Source: Paraburkholderia atlantica
GTDB lineage: Bacteria; Pseudomonadota; Gammaproteobacteria; Burkholderiales; Burkholderiaceae
Assembly (NCBI RefSeq): GCF_009362785.1
Contig: NZ_WHNQ01000039.1
Span: 1-54,496, forward strand
Length of the DNA: 54,496 bases
Direction: 5' to 3'
Both the position numbers and the translations under genes were made by a program. Position 1 is the first letter of the stretch. Every line of letters starts with the position of its first letter. Of the stretch, positions 41,273 through 48,876 are shown piece after piece. A model generated the notes under the pieces. It saw only the letters and a list, made by a program, of their open reading frames with translations. It was not told where the DNA came from and did no database searches.

Positions 41273-42814
41273 ATGCGCATCATTCAAACGTTGCTGTTCA
41301 TCGCGGCGTTCTGCTCAGGCATGACCGTCGGCGCTGCGACGTGCGTCGCCGCCCAAACTGCCGCCGCGCAGCCAGCCGCCTCGTCGGCCGTTCCCGTTCC
41401 GGCAGCCCCAGCTGCCCCCGTCTCAGCTCCCGCAGCGCGCCGTATCGATCTCACCAATCAACCGTTCACGGGCGATTTCGACGCCATGCTCGACCGGCGT
41501 CTGATCCGCGTACTGGTTCCCTACAGTCGAACGCTCTATGTCAATGAGCAAGGCCACGAGCGCGGGCTGACCGCCGGCCTGATGCGGGACTTCGAGCGCT
41601 ATCTGAACAGGAAATACCAGGCGACGCTCGGCAAACGTCCACTCACGCTGGTCATCATTCCGACGACCCGCGACCAGTTGCTCCCAGGGCTGATAGCAGG
41701 CCGGGGCGACATCGCCGCGGGCAATCTGACGGTCACGGAGGCCCGCCTGAAGCAGGTCGACTTCGTGGCGCCGCGTGATCGGACAGCGGTACGCGAAGTG
41801 GTCGTCACCGGGCCGAAGTCGCCAGCCCTCGCGAAGCTCGACGACCTGAGCGGCAAGACCGTCCATGTGCGACCGAGCAGCAGCTATTACGAGAGCCTGA
41901 ACGCGCTGAACGCGCGATTTGGCAAGGAGGGCAAGCCCCCCGTGAAGCTGGTGCCGCTGCCCGACGCGCTCGAAGACGAGGACGCGATGGAGATGCTCAA
42001 TGCCGGGCTGGTCCAGATCCTCGTCGTGGACGACTGGAAGGCAAAGGTATGGGCGCCGATACTGCCGGGAATCGTCGTGCACAACGACATTGCGGTGCGC
42101 GACGCCGGCTACATCGGCTGGGCGGTCCGCTTCAAGAGCCCCAAGCTGCAGGAGGCGATCAACGACTTCTACCTGAATTACGTGAAGACGCAGAGTGTCG
42201 CGGAAGTCCGTCTGCAGCAGGAAATGAAGCGCATCAAGCAGATCTCCAACAATACGGAGTCAGCGGAGCTGAAGCGATTCAAACAGACGGTCGGCCTTTT
42301 CGAAAAATACGGCGCGCAATACGGCTTCGATCCGCTCCTGCTTGCGGCTCAGGGCTATCAGGAATCGCAGTTGAACCAGAGTGCGCGCAGTCACGTGGGA
42401 GCCATCGGCATCATGCAGCTGATGCCAGCCACGGGGAAGGAACTTGCGGTTGGCGACATCAGGGTGGCGGAGTCCAACGTCCATGCGGGAGCGAAATATC
42501 TCGATGTGCTGATGGCCCGTTACTTTCCCGATGCTCACTTCTCGGAAAGGGACCGCTCGCTGTTCGCGTTCGCGAGCTACAACGCAGGACCCGCAAACAT
42601 CGCCAGAATGCGCAAGGAGGCGGCGGCCCGGGGTCTCGATCCGAACAAGTGGTTCAACAATGTCGAAATCGTAGTCGCCGAGAAAATCGGCATCGAACCC
42701 ACGACCTACGTGCGCAATGTCTTCAAATATTATGTTGCGTACCGGCTCGTCCGGGAGGCCGAGGCTGCACGGGCTCGCGCTATCGGACAGATGCGCAAGC
42801 AGGGCGGAACGTAG
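41273..42814 (+). CDS. MltF-like lytic transglycosylase with a substrate-binding-like domain
   Basis: A 513-residue envelope protein. The signal sequence (LLFIAAFCSGMTVGAATCVA) is followed by an Ala/Pro-rich linker. A family-3 solute-binding-like domain comes next (about residues 75-320; GLTAGLMRDFERYLNRKY, GDIAAGNLTVTEARLKQVDF). The C-terminal SLT domain has catalytic Glu364 in QGYQESQLNQSA, then GAIGIMQLMPATGKEL and ASYNAGPANIARM. MltF-type enzymes cleave the glycan strand of murein with a regulatory binding domain. ATG 41273 is the only good start. Codon choice seems slightly less GC-extreme than in the neighbours. Confidence 0.88.
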   Translation: MRIIQTLLFIAAFCSGMTVGAATCVAAQTAAAQPAASSAVPVPAAPAAPVSAPAARRIDLTNQPFTGDFDAMLDRRLIRVLVPYSRTLYVNEQGHERGLTAGLMRDFERYLNRKYQATLGKRPLTLVIIPTTRDQLLPGLIAGRGDIAAGNLTVTEARLKQVDFVAPRDRTAVREVVVTGPKSPALAKLDDLSGKTVHVRPSSSYYESLNALNARFGKEGKPPVKLVPLPDALEDEDAMEMLNAGLVQILVVDDWKAKVWAPILPGIVVHNDIAVRDAGYIGWAVRFKSPKLQEAINDFYLNYVKTQSVAEVRLQQEMKRIKQISNNTESAELKRFKQTVGLFEKYGAQYGFDPLLLAAQGYQESQLNQSARSHVGAIGIMQLMPATGKELAVGDIRVAESNVHAGAKYLDVLMARYFPDAHFSERDRSLFAFASYNAGPANIARMRKEAAARGLDPNKWFNNVEIVVAEKIGIEPTTYVRNVFKYYVAYRLVREAEAARARAIGQMRKQGGT

Positions 42815-42916
42815 CGGAAGTGCTCGTCTGAAAGCGCTGTCACCGCAGCGACGCTGCTGCGTGATCATCGAGGCGCGCCCGAATAAGGCCGTTGGGCATT
42901 CACGTGGAGTCTGAAC

Positions 42917-43411
42917 ATGTCGACCATTGAAGATCGCTTGCACGCGCTTGGCTACGTCCTACCGGAGCCATTGCAGCTTCCTCCGGGGTTGGCGCTTCCG
43001 TTTCCATGGGTGCGGGTGGTTGGCAACAGGGCTTGCATCTCGGGCCATGGACCGACCAATGCGGACGGCTCGCTGGCCCAGCCACTTGGCAAGGTGGGCA
43101 GTCAGGTCTCGCAGGAGCAAGCGTTCGTGGCGGCTCGCCTCGCCGCGCTCGCTATTCTCGGCAGCCTCAAGCGCGAGCTCGGAAGTCTGGAGCGCATCGC
43201 GTGTTGGACGAGAGTGTTCGGCATGGTCAATTCGGCACCCGGGTTCAACCGGCAGCCTGCCGTGATCAACGGCTTCTCGGAACTGATACTCGCCGTCTTT
43301 GGCGAGGAGCGCGGCGCTCACGCTCGCAGCGCGGTGGGAATGGCCGAACTTCCCTTCAACATTCCCGTGGAGATCGAGGGTGAAGTCGAACTGGTTCCAC
43401 CAGACGCCTAA
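42917..43411 (+). CDS. RidA (YjgF/YER057c) family protein
   Basis: A 164-residue RidA-like protein, longer than the classical 130. The family core LGKVGSQVSQEQAFVAARLA, the VFGMVNSAPGFNRQPAVING segment and the conserved Arg in HARSAVGMAELPFNIPVEIEG are visible. RidA proteins hydrolyse reactive enamine/imine intermediates; this long subgroup (sometimes called endoribonuclease L-PSP type) has less defined substrates. It sits between an envelope transglycosylase and a broken FAD oxidase gene. Imine hydrolysis after an amine oxidase would be a natural pairing. Confidence 0.85.
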   Translation: MSTIEDRLHALGYVLPEPLQLPPGLALPFPWVRVVGNRACISGHGPTNADGSLAQPLGKVGSQVSQEQAFVAARLAALAILGSLKRELGSLERIACWTRVFGMVNSAPGFNRQPAVINGFSELILAVFGEERGAHARSAVGMAELPFNIPVEIEGEVELVPPDA

Positions 43412-43445
43412 GCGCTCGCGTCGAGCCAGGCGGTGAAGGAGCGCC

Positions 43446-44190
43446 ATGGTGAAGCGCCGTGATCTGATCAGGTGGCTTGCGGCTGTCCCGCTGTTTCCCT
43501 CTATCTGGTCGTTGCTTCGGCTCGATGCCGCTCACGCTGCGCAGACCCCGCGACGTGTACGTCCGGGCGAACCCGGATGGCCCACGCCTTCGGACTGGGC
43601 GCGACTGAATCAGCAGGTGGATGCCCACCTGATCCGACCGGAGTCACCACTCGAGCTCTGCCGTGCATCTCCCGACAACGCCGAGTGCCCGCAGCAATGC
43701 TGATGCGCGAGCGCCAGCCCGAACTCGTCGATGCGCTGATGGGCGCTACGCGCTATTGGCCGGTCGAACTTCGTTTTCAGAAGGGGCTGGCCGGCGCCCC
43801 TGCCGATGTGATTGCCGCCGGGCTGCAAACGCCCGTCAATCCGGTCGTGGCGGAGTCGTTCGCATTGGCGATCGTCGCGAGCGAGGGGCCGCCGGCATTC
43901 GACGGACTGACAGGTCACGAGCCCGATGTTTCGAAGGCACAGCGAGATGCGAAGCTGATCGGTCTGGCCATCGACGAACTCAGGAAGCTTGCACCGGCGG
44001 ACGGCGCATACGTTGCCGAGAGCAGCTATTTCCAGCAGGACTGGCAAGCCGCGTATTGGGGGCCAACTATGCGCGTCTACTGTCGATCAAGAAACGTTAC
44101 GACCCGCACGGACTTTTCTTCGTTCGTCACGGTGTCGGCTCCGAAGACTGGAGCGACGACGGGTTCACCCGCATGGCCGATTCCGACTAG
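43446..44190 (+). pseudogene. Broken FAD-linked oxidase (berberine-bridge type)
   Basis: Three fragments in three frames belong to one gene. Fragment 1 (43446-43703) is the N-terminus with a Tat-like or Sec signal (MVKRRDLIRWLAAVPLF) and WPTPSDWARLNQQVDAHLI, ending near 43680. Fragment 2 (from about 43697) carries a C-terminal-half stretch (RYWPVELRFQKGLAG ... AYVAESSYFQQDWQAAYWG). Fragment 3 carries NYARLLSIKKRYDPHGLFFV, the BBE C-terminal signature, after a frameshift near 44060. The whole central FAD-binding domain of roughly 300 residues is missing, so the gene cannot make a working oxidase. Confidence 0.8.
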
Positions 44191-44391
44191 CCGGCCGGCT
44201 GTCTCGCGCGAATCGTGATGCTCGTCGTGTGTCGGTATGACCGTGTATTGACTCCGGCGAGAGCTCAATGCACGCTAGCGATGCATCGGCATCCGAAGCA
44301 TCTCTTTCCAGCGAACCTGATGAAGCGGGGTCGGTAATAAGTTCGGTGCCGTTGCCAATACAACGTCGTATAAATGACGGAGACAGAAAAG

Positions 44392-46521
44392 ATGACAACA
44401 CCGAAAAAGATCCCGGCGGCCATGCACAACCCTTGGAGGCTCACTACTGCGGCGACCCTGATGGCGTCCGCGATCGTGCTGGCCGGCTGCGGCAGCGGCA
44501 ACGACGACGGGCTGCAACCACCGCCGCCGAGCAACGTGCTGCCAGGCTTCATCAAAAGCGCGGTGACGACGAAATCTTATGACGGCAACAGCGACGATCT
44601 GCTGACCGCGGGCCTCGGTAAGACCGGCCTCGGATCGGCGACGGCGCCGGCCGTCGCGAATGCCGCGCAACCTACGGCCGCCGAATTGCGGCGCCTCGCG
44701 ATCTGGTCGAACTATCGGGCGCTCGTCGACATGACGGCGAACGGCGGCTACGGACGCTTCTGGGGCCCCAACGTCGATCTGAACGGCAACGACACGCTTG
44801 GCGAAGGCAAGATCGCGGGCAAGGAATACCTCGCCTATGCCGACGACGGCAGCGGCACGCAGAACGTGAGCCTGCTCGTGCAGATTCCCACCAGCTTCAA
44901 TCCGGACCAACCGTGCATCGTCACCGCGACGTCGTCCGGTTCGCGCGGCGTGTACGGCGCGATTTCGGCGGCCGGCGAGTGGGGCCTCAAGCGCGGCTGC
45001 GCGGTGGCCTACACCGACAAGGGCAGCGGCAACGGCGCGCACGAGTTGTCGACGAATCGCGTGACGCTGATCGACGGCACCTTGCAGGATGCGAGCACAG
45101 CGGGCAAGGCGAGCCTCTTCACCGCGAAGCTCGGCAGCAGCACGCTGGCAACGTTCAACGCGCAGTTCCCGAACCGCTATGCGTTCAAGCACGCGCACTC
45201 GCAACAGAACCCCGAGCAGGACTGGGGCAAGAACACGTTGCAGGCGATCCAGTTCGCATATTGGGCGCTCAACGATTCGTATGGCGCGTTGAATGGCACG
45301 ACGCGCACGGTGCGCTATGCGAGCGGCAGCATCACGACGATCGCCGCGTCGGTCAGCAATGGCGGCGGCGCGTCGCTTGCGGCGGCCGAGCAGGACACGT
45401 CGGGGCTCATCACGGCAGTGGTGGTCGGCGAACCGCAGATCAACATGCGGCTCACGCCGCAGGTGTCGGTCTCGCAGGGCGGCGTGCCGGTCGGCGCGTT
45501 CGGCAAACCCCTCGCCGACTACATGACGCTCGCGAACCTGCTGGAGCCGTGCGCCGCGCTCGCGCCCGCCGCGACCGGCTCGCCGTATCTGACCGCGCTG
45601 CCGACCGCAACTACCACCGCGCTGCGCACCGCGCGATGCGCGTCGCTCGCGGCGGCCGGCGTGATCGCGGGAGCGGATACGGTCACACAGGCCACCAATG
45701 CGCTCGCGCTGCTGCATCAGAACGGCTATCAGACCGACTCGGACCTGCTGCAAGCACCGATGTGGGACTCGCAGGCAGTGCCGGCCGTCGCCGTGACCTA
45801 TGCGAATGCGTATGCGCGCGCAACTGTGGCCGACAACCTGTGCGACTTCAGCTTCGGCACCACCAGCGCGACGGGCGCAGCCGGCGTGACGCCGGCAGTG
45901 TCGCCGATGCTGACGGTGTTCGGCAACGGCAACGGCGTGCCGCCGACCAATGGCATCAACCTCGTCTACAACGCGGGCACGTCGGGCGCGGTCGATCATC
46001 GGCTCGCGACCGCCGATGCTAGCTACGCAGGTGCCGCATGCCTGCGCGCGCGGTGGACGAGCGGTTCGTTGAATGCCAGCGTCGATGCGATCCGCGTGAA
46101 TGCGAATCTGCATGGCAAGCCGACGATCATCGTGCAAGGACGCGCGGATGCTCTGGTGCCGATCAACCACGCATCGCGGCCGTATCTCGGCTTGAACCAG
46201 GTGGCCGAGGGTGGCGCGAGCAAGCTGGCGCTTTACGAAGTCACGAACGGTCAGCACTTTGACGCGTTCCTCGGCGTCGCCGGTTTCGATACGCGTTTCG
46301 TGCCGTTGCATTACTACAATCTTCAGGCGCTGAACCTGATGTGGGCTCATCTGAAGAACGGCACGCCACTGCCGCCGTCGCAGGTGATCCACACGATACC
46401 GCGCGGCGGCGCGCCGGGAGCCGCACCGGCGCTGACCACGGCCAACCTGCCGGCGATCGCGGCGACCCCGGGTGTCAATGCGATTTCCGCATCGAACGGT
46501 GCCGTGAACGTGCCGGATTGA
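44392..46521 (+). CDS. D-(-)-3-hydroxybutyrate oligomer hydrolase
   Basis: A 709-residue exported or lipid-anchored hydrolase of the 3HB-oligomer hydrolase family (around 700 residues). It degrades oligomers released from poly-3-hydroxybutyrate. The N-terminus has a hydrophobic stretch ending AIVLAGCGSG, a lipobox-like LAGC. The catalytic serine is probably Ser322 in SVSNGG, the motif known from this family. WGKNTLQAIQFAYWALND and the late IIVQGRADALVPINHASRP and NGQHFDAF (Asp and His) fit an alpha/beta hydrolase. ATG 44392 has GGAGA 8 nt upstream; ATG 44374 is a longer option. Confidence 0.9.
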   Translation: MTTPKKIPAAMHNPWRLTTAATLMASAIVLAGCGSGNDDGLQPPPPSNVLPGFIKSAVTTKSYDGNSDDLLTAGLGKTGLGSATAPAVANAAQPTAAELRRLAIWSNYRALVDMTANGGYGRFWGPNVDLNGNDTLGEGKIAGKEYLAYADDGSGTQNVSLLVQIPTSFNPDQPCIVTATSSGSRGVYGAISAAGEWGLKRGCAVAYTDKGSGNGAHELSTNRVTLIDGTLQDASTAGKASLFTAKLGSSTLATFNAQFPNRYAFKHAHSQQNPEQDWGKNTLQAIQFAYWALNDSYGALNGTTRTVRYASGSITTIAASVSNGGGASLAAAEQDTSGLITAVVVGEPQINMRLTPQVSVSQGGVPVGAFGKPLADYMTLANLLEPCAALAPAATGSPYLTALPTATTTALRTARCASLAAAGVIAGADTVTQATNALALLHQNGYQTDSDLLQAPMWDSQAVPAVAVTYANAYARATVADNLCDFSFGTTSATGAAGVTPAVSPMLTVFGNGNGVPPTNGINLVYNAGTSGAVDHRLATADASYAGAACLRARWTSGSLNASVDAIRVNANLHGKPTIIVQGRADALVPINHASRPYLGLNQVAEGGASKLALYEVTNGQHFDAFLGVAGFDTRFVPLHYYNLQALNLMWAHLKNGTPLPPSQVIHTIPRGGAPGAAPALTTANLPAIAATPGVNAISASNGAVNVPD

Positions 46522-46542
46522 GCGGCGCGTGCTGAAGCAAGG

Positions 46543-46572
46543 CGCGCACACAGGCGCTCGCCTGTGTGCGCG
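46543..46572. terminator. Perfect 13-bp hairpin after the oligomer hydrolase
   Basis: CGCGCACACAGGC (46543-46555) and GCCTGTGTGCGCG (46560-46572) are perfectly complementary with a GCTC loop. It starts 22 nt after the hydrolase stop and 28 nt before the convergent LysR stop at 46600. There is no poly-T, but its position fits a bidirectional terminator. Confidence 0.65.
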
Positions 46573-46599
46573 TTGCTGTGAGATGACCTGCGTCTCCGC

Positions 46600-47490
46600 T
46601 CAAGAACACATCCCCTCGCACTCGAGCCACGAACGGAACTGCACGACCAGTTCATCGCCAGACTTCTCATCCGCAATGTAAGTACAGTAGCTGCGAGACC
46701 GCAGACGCGGACCGTCGAATGGCGCGACCAGCCGGCCAGCGGCGAGATCGTCCGAGACCAGCGCGGTCGGTCCCATCGCGATGCCGATTCCGTCGATGGC
46801 GGCCTGCAAGGTCAGATAGAAGTGATCGAAGGTCAACGTGGCGGCCGGCCTCAGCGCGGCAAGCTGCGTGCTCGCCAGCCAGTCGGGCCAAAGCCGCGGA
46901 AGACTCGAGGTGTGCAGCAACGTGTGTTGCCGCAAGTCGCCGGGCGATCGAAGTGGCACTCGCTGCAAGAGCGCCGGACTGCAGACTGGAAGCCTCTCCT
47001 CCGACAGGAATGGCCGCATCGAATAGCCGTAGAACGTGTCCGGGCCGCCCCGGATGACGATGTCATAACTCTCTTTCAGACTCTCCAGCGGTCCGTTCGA
47101 CGTCTCCACCTTGACCTCCACGTCGGGATGCTCGGCGCGGAATGTCGCCAGTCTCGGCACCAGCCAGCGCAACGTGAATGTCGCGGGCGCGTTGACGGAC
47201 AGCGTCCGCGACAACGTTTCGGGCACACCGTATCGCGCGGTTGCCTGCGACAGCTGTTCGAACAGTGGGCCAATTTGCTCCAGATAGGCCTTCGCCGCCG
47301 CCGTCAGCGTTACGCGCCGATGATGCCGTTCGAACAACGAGGCGCCGAGCCATTCCTCGAGCAAACGCACCTGCTGACTCACCGCGCCGTGAGTCACGTG
47401 CAGTTCCGCGGCGGCTTCCTTGAAGCTGCCGAGCCGGCCCGCGGCCTCGAAGGCCCGTAACGCATTGAGCGGAGGCAATACCCGTTTCAT
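46600..47490 (-). CDS. LysR-family regulator, GcvA-like
   Basis: A 296-residue LysR regulator of the GcvA group (MKRVLPPLNALRAFEAAGRL, then LHVTHGAVSQQVRLLEEWLG as helix-turn-helix). The effector domain ends FRSWLECE. ATG 47490 is chosen because the product then has the usual GcvA-type opening; the open frame continues to 47583. It is divergent from the EamA transporter gene at 47611 (121-nt gap), so it probably controls that gene. The effector is unknown. Confidence 0.88.
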   Translation of the reverse strand: MKRVLPPLNALRAFEAAGRLGSFKEAAAELHVTHGAVSQQVRLLEEWLGASLFERHHRRVTLTAAAKAYLEQIGPLFEQLSQATARYGVPETLSRTLSVNAPATFTLRWLVPRLATFRAEHPDVEVKVETSNGPLESLKESYDIVIRGGPDTFYGYSMRPFLSEERLPVCSPALLQRVPLRSPGDLRQHTLLHTSSLPRLWPDWLASTQLAALRPAATLTFDHFYLTLQAAIDGIGIAMGPTALVSDDLAAGRLVAPFDGPRLRSRSYCTYIADEKSGDELVVQFRSWLECEGMCS

Positions 47491-47610
47491 TTGCAAGAGT
47501 TTTTCTAACGCAGACAGCCAATTTATCTGGTTTGAGGGGCTGCAACAAGATAGATATCCTTTCTGCTGTACCACTAATGCCATTCCCGCTCACTCTCGGC
47601 CCCACACCTC

Positions 47611-48453
47611 ATGCTTAGTTATACCGGTGGCATCGTGCTTTTTGCCGCGATGCTTCACGCTAGCTGGAACGCGATGCTTCACGGCAATCGCGACCGGTTC
47701 CTGTCCATGACGTGGATGAGCATCGCCATCGCGGCGGTCGCCACGCTCGTCGTCCTGGTCAATCCGTTGCCAGCCAGTGCCTGCTGGCCCTACCTCGTCG
47801 CATCGGGGCTCGTGCATATCTTCTACAACGTGAGCCTCGTGCGGTCGTATCGACGCAACGACCTGGCGCTCGCGTATCCGATCGCGCGTGGCTCGTCGCC
47901 GCTGCTCGTCACGCTCGGCGCCGCGCTGTTCGCGCGTGAAGCGATCGGCCCATTGCACGCGCTCGGGATCTTGATGATCTCGGGCGGCATCATCGCGATC
48001 GCGTTGCAGGGGCGGCACGTGTCTCGCGCGGGTGTGCTGAGCGCGCTGACGACCGGTGCGACGATTGCGCTCTATACCGTGATCGACGGCATCGGCGTCA
48101 GGCTGTCCGACGGTCAGCCGCTGAGCTACACCGCATGGATGTTCATGTTCTATTGGCTGATGCCGTTGCTGTTCGTCGCAATGCGCGGCCTCACGCCGCT
48201 ATGGACACCGCTACGTGCCGAGCCGCTGTCGGTGGGCTCGTCGCTCGTCGGCGGCCTGGTGTCGATCGCGGCGTATGGCATCGTGATCTGGGCGCTGCAG
48301 TCGGGCGCGATGGGTGCGGTGTCGGCGTTGCGCGAGACCAGCGTGGTGTTCGCGGTGCTGATCGGGCGGGTGTTTCTTGGGGAAACGGTCAATGGCGGGC
48401 GCTGGCTCGCCTGCCTCGTCGTTGCGGCTGGAGCGGCATGTCTGGGGCTTTGA
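47611..48453 (+). CDS. EamA/DMT-superfamily transporter
   Basis: A 280-residue, ten-helix inner-membrane protein. It shows the EamA double repeat: first half SYTGGIVLFAAMLHASWNAM ... GSSPLLVTLGAALFARE, second half IALYTVIDGIGVR ... VSALRETSVVFAVLIGRVFL. Such proteins export metabolites, often amino acids or toxic intermediates. The divergent GcvA-like regulator suggests induction by the exported compound. A function beyond that cannot be read from the sequence. Confidence 0.88.
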   Translation: MLSYTGGIVLFAAMLHASWNAMLHGNRDRFLSMTWMSIAIAAVATLVVLVNPLPASACWPYLVASGLVHIFYNVSLVRSYRRNDLALAYPIARGSSPLLVTLGAALFAREAIGPLHALGILMISGGIIAIALQGRHVSRAGVLSALTTGATIALYTVIDGIGVRLSDGQPLSYTAWMFMFYWLMPLLFVAMRGLTPLWTPLRAEPLSVGSSLVGGLVSIAAYGIVIWALQSGAMGAVSALRETSVVFAVLIGRVFLGETVNGGRWLACLVVAAGAACLGL

Positions 48454-48533
48454 CGTGACAGAGGATGGGGGGCGTTCATCTCCGGCACCTGCCTCGATGT
48501 GACGGATGACAAGTAAGCCATGCGCCATTCGTC

Positions 48534-48550
48534 CGTAAGATTTCCTTAAG
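48534..48550 (+). promoter_or_regulatory. PmrA/QseB-type box 4 (upstream of a small unknown gene)
   Basis: CGTAAG-ATTTC-CTTAAG fits the pattern of boxes 1-3, with the same TTTC spacer end as boxes 1 and 2. A -10-like TAGATA (48561-48566) follows after 10 bp. Transcription would start near 48573, just before the 92-aa gene at 48598. This site lies 25 kb from the two-component genes, so it argues against a purely local repeat. Confidence 0.6.
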
Positions 48551-48597
48551 CTTCGGCTGATAGATAGCGGGTTCGACAATGGCAGAGAAAAATAGCG

Positions 48598-48876
48598 ATG
48601 CCCCGTGGACCCAGCTCCGGCCGACAGGCCGACAAGAACCGTTACCGCTCGACCTATCTGCTCGAATTGGCGCGCGGCAGCTCGCATATTTCGAGCACGC
48701 TGGGCGCCGACAGCCAGCAAGCGGCGATCGCCGAAGTGCTGTGCGAATTTGGCCTCAAATACGGCAAGGACAAGCTGCCGGTGTTTCGCGCTCTGCTCGC
48801 GGAAAGCCTCGAGGATCGCGACAATCCGGACGCGGCGCGAGCGGTGCTGAGCTTCGCGCCGCGCCAAACGCTCTAG
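48598..48876 (+). CDS. Hypothetical 92-residue protein under box 4
   Basis: I do not recognise the family. The product is basic at the N-terminus (RQADKNRYRSTYLLELARGS) and helical afterwards (AAIAEVLCEFGLKYGKDKLP). It has no signal or membrane segment, so it is cytosolic. The promoter-like elements of box 4 lie 25-65 nt upstream; a clear Shine-Dalgarno is missing (GAGA at 12 nt). Its TAG stop shares the palindrome CTAG (48873-48876) with the TAG stop of the convergent Hsp70-like gene. It may act in the envelope response controlled by the box, but this is inference. Confidence 0.65.
   Translation: MPRGPSSGRQADKNRYRSTYLLELARGSSHISSTLGADSQQAAIAEVLCEFGLKYGKDKLPVFRALLAESLEDRDNPDAARAVLSFAPRQTL

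Noticed and set aside
41114..44370. Region of slightly lower GC (MltF, RidA, broken oxidase) as a horizontally acquired island
   Set aside because: The difference is small and judged only by eye. There is no integrase, tRNA or flanking repeat, so I do not claim transfer.
44275..46551. A 758-codon minus-strand open frame opposite the oligomer hydrolase
   Set aside because: The plus strand encodes a recognisable hydrolase with its catalytic motif; the minus frame is an Arg-rich shadow.
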